Origin: a virus
Virus record (IMG/VR): IMGVR_UViG_3300047325_000072
Location: 31,559 to 95,558 of that record
Reading direction: 5' to 3' (one strand)
DNA: 64,000 nucleotides
How positions within the stretch are numbered: position 1 is the stretch's first letter; every line of letters begins with the position of its first letter. The translations under genes and the position numbers were made by a program. The notes below the pieces were generated by a model. The model saw nothing but the letters and a program-made list of their open reading frames with translations, ran no database searches and was not told where the DNA came from. Shown piece by piece: positions 40,292-48,543 of this stretch.

Positions 40292-42099
40292 CACTTTAAC
40301 TCAAACAACGAACACCCCGCGCTAGGGGATATGAGTCCTGCTACCAACTCGCATCCATGCGGTGAAAGAAAGTTTACGCAAACCGCGCACCGCTTAGTCG
40401 GATCACTAGAAAGATAAACGTAATGTACATCCTCCTTCGCGTCTTTCTCTTGGTTCAGCATAATATCGGGAGCAAAACCCCCACTAACCGGCTTTCCGAA
40501 GTTGGCAGCCTTGCTGGAAAGAGAACTCGCGAGACGGTTGGAAGGATCACGAGGATGAAGTTCGCCGCCCGGCGTCAAAGTTTCCGTGCCAGGATGCCCA
40601 ACGGGATCAATACCAGGCTCAGACGTTGGTAACGAATCAGAAAGATCGATAGTTGAGAAAGGAGATTGATGATCTACGGCTATTTGTTCCCGGACCTCCT
40701 CCGGCGCGACAGCGCCCATCGCGACAGCCGCGTCGTAGATATCCATCTTTGTCTTCTGAACGCCTACCAAGGCAACCTCATCCAACTGCCAAAGCGGTTT
40801 GAACTCGGCTACAATCTCCCGATCAACTTCACCCCAAAGATGCAACATCAAAAAGCCTAGGCAGGCGTGCAGATTAGGACGAAAAAGCAATTCCTGAAAG
40901 GCAGCAATCCAATCGTAAAAGGTTCGAATTTCCCCCTCGGACGAAGCATTCAGCCCGGCGGGCTGAATACCTAGAAGTTTTACTAAAGGAATGCGTCCAA
41001 TAGCAGCCATGTGCTCCTGCGTCTGGGCTTGGAGCGCATCCAAAGAGGCTAGCGACGCAGAAATGTTCTTGAATTCTTCAGAGTTCTTGTCTATCGCCAG
41101 GACGCCGGAATTGTCGCGAAGAATATTGAACAATTCCAGCCGAGAGAAAAGCTGTTCACCCCCAACCTGGAGAGTGGACTGCATGTCCGTCGATAGAACA
41201 AATACCGAAAATGAACGAATGATATCCGCGACAGCCTGCCTTGTACGCAGCCAATTATCTACATAAGGTTTTGCCATCTGCGACATCGCCAAGCCGCCGA
41301 AAGCATAGGTAGGCTTTAGCAGGTCCGGCGCCTCTCGCCCAACAAATGTCAATAATGACGAGCGGTGAATAGCGTTACCCATGACAAACCATGTCACAGG
41401 CTTATACCAATCCTCTTTCAAAGGGTTGGCCGCATCATATTGTGTCGGGTATGTCCAAACCGGCTCGATTGGCCGAAATGCCTTCAAACTGCCCTTTGGG
41501 ACCCTCATACGGGATAATTCATTCCATCCCGTACCGATATCTAATGGCAATTCCTCCCGATCGTCCGTGCGCCCGGTATCAATGTAGATATGCCCGCGGC
41601 CAAAGAAACCGTCGTAAGCCGCACATTTCTGAAACGCGCCACGAAGATCGAACTCTTCCATGGCGTCGTTAAGCTGCTTGATACGATCAACCTTCTTGTC
41701 AACCGTCGATGTAGATTTAAGCTCTATCCACTCCCGTGTCATTTCCGACGCGATAACCTCGGTCAGGGCGCGGTACTCCGGCACCTGAGCCAATTCGCTC
41801 AATGCCGCATAGCCAAAAAATGTGTATCCCGAGTTGATAGACCCGGAGAGAATTGACCCCGCTGTCCAAGCGTTCAGTTCGCCGAAAGCGGAATCCATCG
41901 CGAGCGTTGGCTCGGCCGGCTTAACACCGGCCGGGAAGTCAGGCAGACGCAACTTGCCCGGAGCAGCGACGGCGACAGACGAGCGCCGATCGCCCGGCAA
42001 CTCTAACCAGCGCCGCAAGCGCCCCCCGCGCGCGCCGGCAACTACGTCAGGCGTAATGCGCTTCAACCAGGACTGAAAAAATGAATACTGTTCGGGCAT
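40291..42099 (-). CDS. Portal protein (DUF1073) with HiPIP-like Cys domain
   Basis: 602 residues. Standard DUF1073 portal body: SGSINSGYTFFGYAALSELA, SRMRVPKGSLKAFRPIEP, RQAVADIIRSFSVFVLSTD, FNILRDNSGVLAIDKN. The final ~45 residues add a Cys cluster C571-x2-C574-x8-C583-x12-C596 (KRCAVCVNFLSPHGCELVAG) resembling high-potential iron-sulphur proteins. The portal forms the dodecameric packaging and ejection channel; a redox cofactor there would be new to me. Confidence 0.85.
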   Translation of the reverse strand: MPEQYSFFQSWLKRITPDVVAGARGGRLRRWLELPGDRRSSVAVAAPGKLRLPDFPAGVKPAEPTLAMDSAFGELNAWTAGSILSGSINSGYTFFGYAALSELAQVPEYRALTEVIASEMTREWIELKSTSTVDKKVDRIKQLNDAMEEFDLRGAFQKCAAYDGFFGRGHIYIDTGRTDDREELPLDIGTGWNELSRMRVPKGSLKAFRPIEPVWTYPTQYDAANPLKEDWYKPVTWFVMGNAIHRSSLLTFVGREAPDLLKPTYAFGGLAMSQMAKPYVDNWLRTRQAVADIIRSFSVFVLSTDMQSTLQVGGEQLFSRLELFNILRDNSGVLAIDKNSEEFKNISASLASLDALQAQTQEHMAAIGRIPLVKLLGIQPAGLNASSEGEIRTFYDWIAAFQELLFRPNLHACLGFLMLHLWGEVDREIVAEFKPLWQLDEVALVGVQKTKMDIYDAAVAMGAVAPEEVREQIAVDHQSPFSTIDLSDSLPTSEPGIDPVGHPGTETLTPGGELHPRDPSNRLASSLSSKAANFGKPVSGGFAPDIMLNQEKDAKEDVHYVYLSSDPTKRCAVCVNFLSPHGCELVAGLISPSAGCSLFELK

Positions 42100-43964
42100 T
42101 AGCGCCGCCGGGCCATCGCACGCGCGCGCTCTAAGACCGCCGAATTGATCGCGAGGCCACCGCCGGCAAGCTCCGGGCGCGGCCCCGGATCGACCGGGGA
42201 GGAAGCTAGAAAGCGTTGCATTGGCGACGGCACAGCCGCACGCACAAGCACGCCGTTGGTAATAACGATAGGCTGCGGCGCGCGCGCAAAACGGATCATC
42301 GCCGCGTCTGCCAGGTTAGGAGAACGCGAGCCGTCCGGTTTCTTATCTATCAAAATCTTCCCGACGCCGTTTACCGAGTAAGTGGGTTGCGAAAGTTGCG
42401 AAGCTAATTCCATCTTTAGCTCGCAACCTTCATGGATCGAAACGATATCGTCGGGATGACACGGAACACCCTCTACAACCCAGCGATAGACGTTCCGAAA
42501 CCGGCGACGAAGTGCCCACCAACCCTGAGCCTTTCGATTAGCAAAAAAGTCCTTATTGAAACGTCCCGGCTCGTCCTGTTTATCGGGTTCAAAAGGTGCC
42601 TCAGAGCCACGAAACGGCAAAACTTCCACCCGCGGACGATGTTGCGTTAGCCGACGCTCGTTAATAACGCGCGCGTCGCCCCGGACACCGGCCCCGAGGC
42701 CATCCGAATCGAAACGATATTCCGTAACCCCGAGCGTGTCACAAAGGTCAAAGCATCGCTGCGTGGTGCCGAAAATGTCGTCACCTTTCCCCGACCATTC
42801 CGCGATGTGCTGTACTTCCACCCCGAGCGTGGCAATAAAGGCGTTGCGGTCCATCCCCTCGTCAGCGACATCGAGGGCCGCGGCGAGCTTTCCACTAGGC
42901 TCAATCCCGAGCTTAGCGCAAGCGCCGATAGCAGCGAGCACCCAAGGGCGCGGGATAAGGACGCCCTCTACCGAGGCGGAGTAATCGATATCAATTTCTT
43001 GAGCGACCACAGCCGCGGAAAACGCCTCAGAAACCTGCTTGTTGTACCAAGCGTCGTCTTTTCGAGGATCGTCACGCCAATGAAAAGTAAAGACCTTTAT
43101 GCGTCCCGAATGGCGGTTTTGCTCGAAAGGATTACCTAAGCCGGCCGCTGTCGAAATATCATGCCGGGCATAGGTCGTTGACATCAACGACGCCTCAGCT
43201 AGATGAGGCCGCTCTAAGTGCGCGGCCTCGTCAACAAAGTACAATGCCGTGCGGTCCGACCGACCGATATTGTCGCCCCCGTCACCCGCAATAAACGAGC
43301 CGGTGCTAGGAAACGTAATACGCATGGAGGGGGCCATGCTACGATTCCAGCCACCCGTCCACTCGTTCGGGAGATGCTCCAAAAAGAGCCGCCCTTTTTC
43401 CAAGAGGGACTTAGGCTGCCCAATCGTATCCACATTGCGTGCCAAATTGGAGCCGAAACCAGCAGACATCTGCCGCGAGAATAAGCAAAGCGTGCATGCT
43501 GTTGCAACCGCCAGCCAGGAAACTCCCGACTCGCGGGATTTTTCCGTAAGCGCGCGGTTTCGACGGCGCCACGATTCTATGGCAAACTCTACCCAATCAA
43601 CCTGCCGGGGAAAGAGAAGGAATGGGATCGTAGCCGGCAGACCGATATCTAGGTTACGCGGCTCGAACGTAGATCCCCAATCGGTTATGAATTCAGCCGG
43701 ATAGTGTAAATAGTAAACCTTAGCAGGCTCGATTACACTAGGATCTTCTCGGATCCTTTCTAGGGCAGCCTCCCGGTGCTCGGCTACTCTGTCGTAGTCA
43801 GGCGCTTTCCAATCAAACTCAAGCGCATCCGGCCCCCGGATATAGGCAACAGCGTCACTCGGCGACCATACGTGGCCGGATCGTGCCAGGGACCGGCGCC
43901 GGTATTCCCTCTCGGCCAATTGCAACCGGCGCGCCTCCATCGACGCGCGTAAACTGGCCCTCAA
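42099..43964 (-). CDS. Terminase large subunit
   Basis: 621 residues from TTG 43964, seven bases after GGAG; this start overlaps the small subunit by 110 bases. ATPase: adenine/Walker A region around ESGVSWLAVATACTL and Walker B ALYFVDEAAHLE. Nuclease half: DVADEGMDRNAFIATLGVEV and YRFDSDGLGAGVRGDARVI, with PNLADAAMIRFA at the end. It packages DNA through the portal and cuts concatemers. Confidence 0.88.
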   Translation of the reverse strand: MRASLRASMEARRLQLAEREYRRRSLARSGHVWSPSDAVAYIRGPDALEFDWKAPDYDRVAEHREAALERIREDPSVIEPAKVYYLHYPAEFITDWGSTFEPRNLDIGLPATIPFLLFPRQVDWVEFAIESWRRRNRALTEKSRESGVSWLAVATACTLCLFSRQMSAGFGSNLARNVDTIGQPKSLLEKGRLFLEHLPNEWTGGWNRSMAPSMRITFPSTGSFIAGDGGDNIGRSDRTALYFVDEAAHLERPHLAEASLMSTTYARHDISTAAGLGNPFEQNRHSGRIKVFTFHWRDDPRKDDAWYNKQVSEAFSAAVVAQEIDIDYSASVEGVLIPRPWVLAAIGACAKLGIEPSGKLAAALDVADEGMDRNAFIATLGVEVQHIAEWSGKGDDIFGTTQRCFDLCDTLGVTEYRFDSDGLGAGVRGDARVINERRLTQHRPRVEVLPFRGSEAPFEPDKQDEPGRFNKDFFANRKAQGWWALRRRFRNVYRWVVEGVPCHPDDIVSIHEGCELKMELASQLSQPTYSVNGVGKILIDKKPDGSRSPNLADAAMIRFARAPQPIVITNGVLVRAAVPSPMQRFLASSPVDPGPRPELAGGGLAINSAVLERARAMARRR

Positions 43965-44817
43965 TTTCTACTCCGTTCGCTTCAAGGTCGGCCTCAAGCT
44001 CCTCGTCGGTCATTTCCTCGATAGACTTCGAAGAATATTTGTTTGGGTCCGGGAGGTGCTTCGCCAGTTGTACCTCCGCAAACTCCTGATCGCGCATCAA
44101 AACTTCAAAACCGCCGTTGGCAAGGCGACGCACTCCCTTGTACAACGCGCGACCGCCCGGTGATAATGACCGCGTATCATGAAAAATTGGCGTTGCCATA
44201 CCATGGCCGTGACACTCCGGGCAGGAATGATTCGAATTCGCCTCAACAATCTGCCCATGGGCTTTAGCCATTTCAACGAAATCCGGTCCGCGCATCGGAA
44301 ATCGATTGATCGAGTATCCGGCGCCCCCCTGCTCGTCGAAGTCCGTCCGATCCTGCGGCGAAAACTCAAGCATATTCTCTTGATGTGCGCTTCGCGCCGC
44401 ACGAAATTCGCCATCCGTCATCTGGAGACTGTGATCTATACCCCAACAATAGCGACACGCCACCATCCACATTTCGGTAAGCTCGCGCGGATCGGCGTCA
44501 ACGAGCACTTTCCAGCGATTGATAACGTAATCCGCGTGAATTTGGACGCGCGTTGCGCGACGCGCCCTGCTGAGCGCGATAGCTCTCTGAATTTTACGGC
44601 GAGAGAGAAGCCTAGGACCGGACTTCTCTGGCTCCGCGATGCCCGCACGCCGGGCCGCCTCGATAGGATCGAAATCAACCAGATACTCTTCGGCAAACCA
44701 TGCCTCTTTCGGCTCCAGCACAAAATCGCGCTGTGAGGGGGGGCGAAGATAACGGGCGCTAGGCGCAGGGCGTTTAGGCTCCGGAGTAGCGCGGATATAT
44801 CCAGAGGGGAGCGGCAT
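43855..44817 (-). CDS. Terminase small subunit-like protein
   Basis: 320 residues, longer than usual. Residues ~35-95 contain a small-terminase helix-turn-helix (EEYLVDFDPIEAARRAGI, GPRLLSRRKIQRAIALS). Further on are CRYCWGIDH and CPECHGHG, a Zn-binding pair. It is the first gene of the leftward late operon, next to the divergent promoter at 44.87 kb. It should recognise packaging sites and load the large subunit. Confidence 0.75.
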   Translation of the reverse strand: MPLPSGYIRATPEPKRPAPSARYLRPPSQRDFVLEPKEAWFAEEYLVDFDPIEAARRAGIAEPEKSGPRLLSRRKIQRAIALSRARRATRVQIHADYVINRWKVLVDADPRELTEMWMVACRYCWGIDHSLQMTDGEFRAARSAHQENMLEFSPQDRTDFDEQGGAGYSINRFPMRGPDFVEMAKAHGQIVEANSNHSCPECHGHGMATPIFHDTRSLSPGGRALYKGVRRLANGGFEVLMRDQEFAEVQLAKHLPDPNKYSSKSIEEMTDEELEADLEANGVEIEGQFTRVDGGAPVAIGREGIPAPVPGTIRPRMVAE

Positions 44818-44866
44818 TGTATTGGAGTCAAATCCAAGATTCTGATGGAATCCGAAAAATTAGGGC

Positions 44867-44895
44867 TTTACTTTAGGCGGTGATAAGTAGATAAT
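44867..44895 (+). promoter_or_regulatory. Sigma70-like promoter, phage TTTACT family (copy 1)
   Basis: TTTACT at 44867-44872, exactly 17 bases, then GATAAT at 44890-44895. The -35 core lies in the wider CTTTACTTTAGG element that recurs at four other transcription units. It should drive the small rightward genes from 44927, and it lies in the divergent gap facing the terminase operon. Confidence 0.65.
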
Positions 44896-44926
44896 CTGTC
44901 TTGTCAGACGGAGGGAAAACAGACAG

Positions 44927-45040
44927 ATGGTTCGCACAACGCTTTACACCATACACGGCGCCGGCCATGTCGAGGTCGCGCCGCTTCCACCGGATGAAAC
45001 AATCGTTGTGGCTATCAAGCCGGAGGCGTCCGATGCCTGA
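44927..45040 (+). CDS. 37-residue small ORF
   Basis: ATG 44927 follows a CGGAGGG site ~15 bases upstream, so spacing is slightly long. Peptide MVRTTLYTIHGAGHVEVAPL... with acidic end. It overlaps the next gene by eight bases and belongs to the promoter-1 transcript. No family known. Confidence 0.4.
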   Translation: MVRTTLYTIHGAGHVEVAPLPPDETIVVAIKPEASDA

Positions 45041-45479
45041 TTACCCGATACCAATCAGCTCGAACTTCGCCATTATAGATATCAAAGCAGGGCGTGGTTT
45101 CATACGCAAGCGTATCGAAAAGGCCGGCGGCGACAACGCACGCATTCCCGTGGTCATTCGTGGGCATATCGACAGAATTCATAGTCGTGACGATGGTATC
45201 TCACAAGAGTTCTCCATTGCCGTCGTCAGTGCAGTCAAAGTTCCCAGTACCAAAATCATTATCTCGGACATCGAGTATGACCGGGCGAAGTCACTGGAGC
45301 TGCGTGAGCGTGTAATCGACTTGCGCAACGCTTTGCATGGCAGCTTGGACAAGCACGGCGACATGGCTGTGTATCTGACTCACCTTGCTTCATGGATGAC
45401 CGTCGTCATTGACGAGCGTTGGCCTGAGATGGGCAAGCACGATAACCAGCCCAAATCAAAACAGAAGGGTAAGTCCTGA
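45033..45479 (+). CDS. Hypothetical 148-residue protein
   Basis: Start ATG 45033 inside the end of the previous ORF. Sequence (YPIPISSNFAIIDIKAGRGF, IPVVIRGHIDRIHSRDDGIS, SIAVVSAVKVPSTKIIISDI, LIDLRNALHG-like end) is well ordered alpha/beta. The basic tail NQPKSKQKGKS may contact nucleic acid. First sizeable rightward gene after the late-operon divergence. Function unknown. Confidence 0.5.
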   Translation: MPDYPIPISSNFAIIDIKAGRGFIRKRIEKAGGDNARIPVVIRGHIDRIHSRDDGISQEFSIAVVSAVKVPSTKIIISDIEYDRAKSLELRERVIDLRNALHGSLDKHGDMAVYLTHLASWMTVVIDERWPEMGKHDNQPKSKQKGKS

Positions 45480-45480
45480 G

Positions 45481-45861
45481 ATGGCCCACAAGCTGGCACG
45501 CGGGCGCAAGCTGTACCGGCGGATGAACGCGTGCTGGGATGCCGGAGGCTTCGTGCGCGTCGGCACGGCGGCCCGCTACACCGATCTAAAGGCTAAGAAC
45601 CGGGAGCTGGTTAAGCTTGGCGCGTCCGGGTCAGTCTACATGGCCCGTGGCGTTCTCCTAAACACGGAAAGATATTCCATGAGTAGGTTCCTGCTTCGCA
45701 GCAGTCCGTTTCGTCTTAACCGCAAGGCTAAGACCAGAGCGTCCCGCTCCACAGGCTGTGACCGAAGAACTTCCGGCCCCAACGGCTGGCGATACACGTT
45801 TCGGCCAATATCTAAAGATTTTGGCCGAAACGTGTATCGAAAACACACGGATCACCATTAA
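45481..45861 (+). CDS. Basic hypothetical protein
   Basis: 126 residues starting at ATG 45481, one base after the previous stop. Very basic (KLARGRKLYRRMNACWDAGG, LNRKAKTRASRSTGCDRR). Its last 30 codons contain a perfect 19-base inverted repeat at DNA level, so the true 3' end could be altered or regulatory. Possibly nucleic-acid-binding. No family known. Confidence 0.4.
   Translation: MAHKLARGRKLYRRMNACWDAGGFVRVGTAARYTDLKAKNRELVKLGASGSVYMARGVLLNTERYSMSRFLLRSSPFRLNRKAKTRASRSTGCDRRTSGPNGWRYTFRPISKDFGRNVYRKHTDHH
45790..45839. repeat. Perfect 19-base inverted repeat
   Basis: CGATACACGTTTCGGCCAA at 45790-45808 and its exact reverse complement at 45821-45839, separated by a 12-base loop. Strong hairpin in either strand's RNA. 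There is no T-run after it, so it is not a typical terminator. It lies at the end of the basic ORF and upstream of the second TTTACT leader. Confidence 0.75.
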
Positions 45862-46033
45862 CGCGGGCGCCCTTAACCCTAGGCGGCCGGATGTTACACG
45901 TCCTCTAAGGTAGAGCCTTAAGCTCAAAAGGGACTAAACACCAAAGCCTATATAGCGGGCAAAAGCGACCGCGTAAAGGGATATTTCGCTGTCTGATCCA
46001 AAAAATTATTACTGAATTTCAGAAATTAGAGCT

Positions 46034-46062
46034 TTTACTTTAGGCGACGATCTGTCTTGTCG
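46034..46062 (+). promoter_or_regulatory. Degenerate TTTACT-type promoter, duplicated leader
   Basis: TTTACT at 46034-46039, with the same flanking CTTTTACTTTAGGCG and the ATCTGTCTTGTC...CGGAGG leader seen at 44.86-44.92 kb. About 12 bases containing the -10 box of copy 1 are missing here. It appears to be a duplicated leader whose promoter activity is uncertain. Confidence 0.4.
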
Positions 46063-46081
46063 AACGGAGGAGAGAACGAAG

Positions 46082-46279
46082 ATGCCTATGCACGAACACG
46101 ACGAACTGCAGCGTGAGCTCGACAGCGGCGAAGTGATTACCATGTACAAGCTGGAGCAAGACTACCCACCGGGCAAGCCCTGGGAAGTCGCCTGCTGGAC
46201 TAGCACGTACGGCGACAACAGGTGGACCAGTTATTTTGCAACCGAGGCTGAGGCATTCAGGGAGTATATGCGCTACTAG
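46082..46279 (+). CDS. Small acidic protein
   Basis: 65 residues, ATG 46082 with an AGGAGAG site. Acidic N-terminus (HEHDELQRELDSGE), a Tyr/Trp-rich centre (DNRWTSYFATEAEAF). Its last 20 residues resemble the small ORF at 46336, suggesting a repeated domain. Function unknown. Confidence 0.5.
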   Translation: MPMHEHDELQRELDSGEVITMYKLEQDYPPGKPWEVACWTSTYGDNRWTSYFATEAEAFREYMRY

Positions 46280-46294
46280 CTGGCAACTCTCAGA

Positions 46295-46324
46295 GAGGGG
46301 GCGGGCTGTGGGGCCTGCCCCCTC
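46295..46324 (+). terminator. GC-rich hairpin after the small acidic gene
   Basis: GAGGGGGCGGG (46295-46305) pairs with CCTGCCCCCTC (46314-46324) with one mismatch around an 8-base loop. It stands just after the stop at 46279. No downstream T-run, so termination may be partial or factor-dependent. Confidence 0.45.
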
Positions 46325-46335
46325 CAAAGCATCCC

Positions 46336-46461
46336 TTGGCCACCTGGATTAAGGGAAGCAGACGTTTTGAGACTGAAGAGGAAGCTCACAAGTTCTTGGA
46401 AGAGGTAGCCAAGCCGGTGTACGGGAAGCACAATGTTCGCATTTTTGCTATTACGGATTAA
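46336..46461 (+). CDS. 41-residue ORF, paralogue of the preceding gene's end
   Basis: TTG 46336 opens ATWIKGSRRFETEEEAHKFL..., similar in pattern to the YFATEAEAFREYMRY end of the previous gene. No clear ribosome-binding site; it may depend on read-through of the hairpin. Low confidence as an independent gene. Confidence 0.35.
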   Translation: MATWIKGSRRFETEEEAHKFLEEVAKPVYGKHNVRIFAITD

Positions 46462-46471
46462 CAATTCGCAA

Positions 46472-46495
46472 GGGAGGGTGTCTAGGCACTCTCCC
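46472..46495. repeat. Inverted repeat, terminator-like
   Basis: GGGAGGGTG (46472-46480) and CACTCTCCC (46487-46495) form a stem with one mismatch and a 6-base loop. It lies between the rightward small genes and the end of the leftward NusG-like gene. It could act as a bidirectional terminator; no T-run. Confidence 0.4.
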
Positions 46496-46583
46496 ATATC
46501 ACCCGACAGGCCAGGCGCTCGACGTGGCAACGTGCCACCCGGCAATGTGGCACAGCCGGCAATAGCCGGACGCAATCGAGCCG

Positions 46584-47255
46584 CTATCCGCGAGGATGAG
46601 ACGTTGGAAACCGCCGCGCCGAAAGGGGATCGACAATACGCAACAAACGCTTCTTCTTGCCTAAATATGGGGTTAACAATAGATTTTCCTCGCTCTTACC
46701 TATCTTATCCAAAATCCTGGACGAATGAGGAAAATAACCTTCTACCTCGCGCCCTAGCATTTGATAAACCACTTTGGCACCCCTTACATCGGACCAAATA
46801 ACGCGGCCGATAACAGCTACACTGTCTCCCTCGTTATTGGCCGCCGCCAGAGCGGCCAATATCCTGACACGATCTCCTACACACAAATCCACCCGAGCGA
46901 CTTCCTGCGCCGGCGCAGGCATCAATCCGCGTGCGTCGGCTCCGTACAAAATATGTAACGGATCGAAAGCACGCTCCGGTACATCCAAAGGTCTCTCCCC
47001 TCCAAAGAAACCGCGAAACCCGTCCCGAAAACAGTCACGCACAGCGTGCCATTCGTGCGGGTCGTCCGCGTCGAACCGTACAAACATCAACCTTGGTGAA
47101 AGCGGAACAAGACGCTCCATACTACGCCCAAGGCGCATGCTATTCGTGACCCAGCGCGGATAGAAGTAGGCATAACCGCGATCCTCCAAACTGAGCAAAG
47201 CGCCCGCAGCCTCCCGCGCAGCGAATTCGGCGACGTGCCAGGGGAAATTTTCCAT
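46584..47255 (-). CDS. NusG-like (NGN-KOW) transcription factor
   Basis: 223 residues. NGN start: FPWHVAEFAAREAAGALLSL with YAYFYPRWV and LVPLSPRLMFVRFD, the pattern of NusG/RfaH N-domains that bind RNA polymerase. Residues ~125-170 (LCVGDRVRILAALAAANNEG, VIGRVIW, KVVYQMLGREVE) fit a KOW domain. Phage-encoded NusG paralogues can act as antiterminators or exclude host factors. It lies just upstream, in transcription direction, of the leftward late-operon region. Preceded by a duplicated ribosome-binding leader. Confidence 0.75.
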   Translation of the reverse strand: MENFPWHVAEFAAREAAGALLSLEDRGYAYFYPRWVTNSMRLGRSMERLVPLSPRLMFVRFDADDPHEWHAVRDCFRDGFRGFFGGERPLDVPERAFDPLHILYGADARGLMPAPAQEVARVDLCVGDRVRILAALAAANNEGDSVAVIGRVIWSDVRGAKVVYQMLGREVEGYFPHSSRILDKIGKSEENLLLTPYLGKKKRLLRIVDPLSARRFPTSHPRG

Positions 47256-47317
47256 TTTACCAACTCTCCCTTTTCCTAGAATTCTCCATTTTCATTTTAC
47301 CAACTCTCCCTTTTCCT
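47253..47317. repeat. Duplicated 25-base ribosome-binding/start region
   Basis: Identical 25-base copies at 47253-47277 and 47293-47317, each containing a GGGAGAG site and ATG on the minus strand. A third degenerate copy occurs near 49501-49533. Confidence 0.8.
47257..47295 (-). CDS. 12-residue leader peptide before the NusG-like gene
   Basis: ATG 47295 has the same GGGAGAG site and spacing as the NusG-like ATG, and its stop lies one base before that ATG. The peptide is MKMENSRKRESW. The 25-base DNA containing site and start is duplicated 40 bases apart. It suggests translation coupling or attenuation of NusG-like synthesis. Confidence 0.35.
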   Translation of the reverse strand: MKMENSRKRESW

Positions 47318-47347
47318 GGAAACCGGCTGTGTTGGGGGCGGCCCCGA

Positions 47348-47728
47348 ATGCCCAGCGAGCGGAAACCGCCCTCCGCCGCACACTTCAGCCCCGTTGGCAG
47401 CGTGGCTGGGGCGGATTTGCGATACCGGCTACTGACAGGCATCATTCGTTCGATTGGCCTTGGGGCGAAAATATATGCCGACGAGATGCACCCGCAATCG
47501 GCTGCTAATCGTGCGAGGCGATCGCATGATCCTTCGCTTTGCCGGGTGCCGCTGAATCGGCTGTACGAGGCGCAGGCTGAGATGATCCGGCGCGGAGAGT
47601 TGTTGTTGGTCAATGTGGCTGCCCGCGAGCGGCCCCGCCTATTCGACCGAAACGCCTTGGGTATGAAAGGCCGCTCCCCGAGAGATAATCCCTCGGGGAG
47701 CCTGCTTGCGGGCCATACCCGGCGGTGA
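47348..47728 (+). CDS. Hypothetical protein, strand uncertain
   Basis: 126 residues. The middle (LTGIIRSIGLGAKIYADEMH, RLYEAQAEMIRRGELLLVNV) is protein-like with GC-rich third positions. An overlapping leftward frame (47257-47613) is less protein-like. No ribosome-binding site is obvious. It ends in a region holding a strong hairpin (47673-47701), so the true gene may be shorter. Confidence 0.35.
   Translation: MPSERKPPSAAHFSPVGSVAGADLRYRLLTGIIRSIGLGAKIYADEMHPQSAANRARRSHDPSLCRVPLNRLYEAQAEMIRRGELLLVNVAARERPRLFDRNALGMKGRSPRDNPSGSLLAGHTRR
47673..47701. repeat. Perfect 10-base hairpin
   Basis: GCTCCCCGAG (47673-47682) and CTCGGGGAGC (47692-47701) with a 9-base loop. Near the end of the weak rightward ORF, it could be a terminator without T-run or an RNA-structure signal. 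Confidence 0.45.
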
Positions 47729-48148
47729 CTGTCGCCGAGGAGAAAGGCTGCGACGGTGCGATACCGTCTTGGGTCGGGGGTGTTGAACCCACCCCTGTAC
47801 CCATTGCTCTTAAAGGTGGAACCCGCAGGACTTAGTGACCGTCTGCGGGAACGCTACGCTTGCGTCCTCAAGTTGGGGTCATTAGCCGCGGAATCGAGAC
47901 GGCCGCCGACGACTCGTGCGGCGTCTGCGAGTATGTTCAGGCAACCACTGGCGGTCCACGTCACATTTGTATTTAGGCATATGGTTTCCCCTTTCCCGTA
48001 CCGTCGGCCGGGACGATTCCCGTGTCGCTGAGAGGAATATACGGGGGCACTACCCGCCCGCCAATGGATTGTTTTGCGTATTTGCATGTTTAATTACGGG
48101 GTCAGACAGCGGAGGCCGTGGGCACCGCGGGAGGGCTGCTGCGGGCCT
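47729..48148. other. Stretch with little evident coding
   Basis: About 420 bases. The best small frame is leftward 47882-47980 (ATG, site AAGGGG): 32 residues with a KCD...HT start and an Arg-rich end (RRRRTSRRR), perhaps a DNA-binding peptide. I see no RNA gene or convincing promoter here. Confidence 0.3.
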
Positions 48149-48340
48149 TTAATCCCCAGGCGCGCCTAGATCTTCCAATACGGCGTTGACCAGATCGAGC
48201 ACCGTCAAAAGCGCCATCGCCGGCGGCCCGGTCAGCCACCAAACCCAGCGTTTTGCAGGATGCTTCCGCAGGTCATGCCACAGCCCTGCCCATTCCCATT
48301 TCAGGCGTAGCACTGCGCAGCGCAGGAAAAGCATGCTCAT
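48149..48340 (-). CDS. Small Trp-rich membrane-associated protein
   Basis: 63 residues with a Trp/Arg-rich first half (RLKWEWAGLWHDLRKHPAKR) and a hydrophobic segment (VWWLTGPPAMALLTVLDLV). Likely a single-pass membrane peptide. Leftward, downstream of the RepL-like gene. Function unknown. Confidence 0.4.
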   Translation of the reverse strand: MSMLFLRCAVLRLKWEWAGLWHDLRKHPAKRWVWWLTGPPAMALLTVLDLVNAVLEDLGAPGD

Positions 48341-48363
48341 TACGCTATGAGCCGGCCTCGCCC

Positions 48364-48543
48364 TTATTGGTCAAGCTCTTCCGGGGTCATCTTGTCGGTC
48401 CCGTTTTCCGCATCGGCGAAAAACTTGTTAATCTCTCGCGCATAGTCATCAGGCGAGACATCACGGTCCGATCCAGGGAAAAACTTGATGTTCCTTACGG
48501 AGTTGTCCTCGAACAACCGCTTTTTTAGAGCCGCTATTTCCAT
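48364..48543 (-). CDS. Small acidic protein
   Basis: 59 residues from ATG 48543; a longer TTG-type start at 48600 would overlap the RepL-like gene. Sequence EIAALKKRLFEDNSVRNIKF, then FFPGSDRDVSPDDYAREINK, with an acidic Pro-Glu-rich end. Follows the RepL-like gene. Function unknown. Confidence 0.5.
   Translation of the reverse strand: MEIAALKKRLFEDNSVRNIKFFPGSDRDVSPDDYAREINKFFADAENGTDKMTPEELDQ

Noticed and set aside
40423-43704. Many rightward ORFs opposite portal and terminase
   Set aside because: All are shadows of strongly supported genes.
47257-47613. Leftward 118-residue ORF overlapping the NusG-like leader
   Set aside because: Composition is not protein-like; only its last 12 codons (the leader peptide) have a ribosome-binding site.
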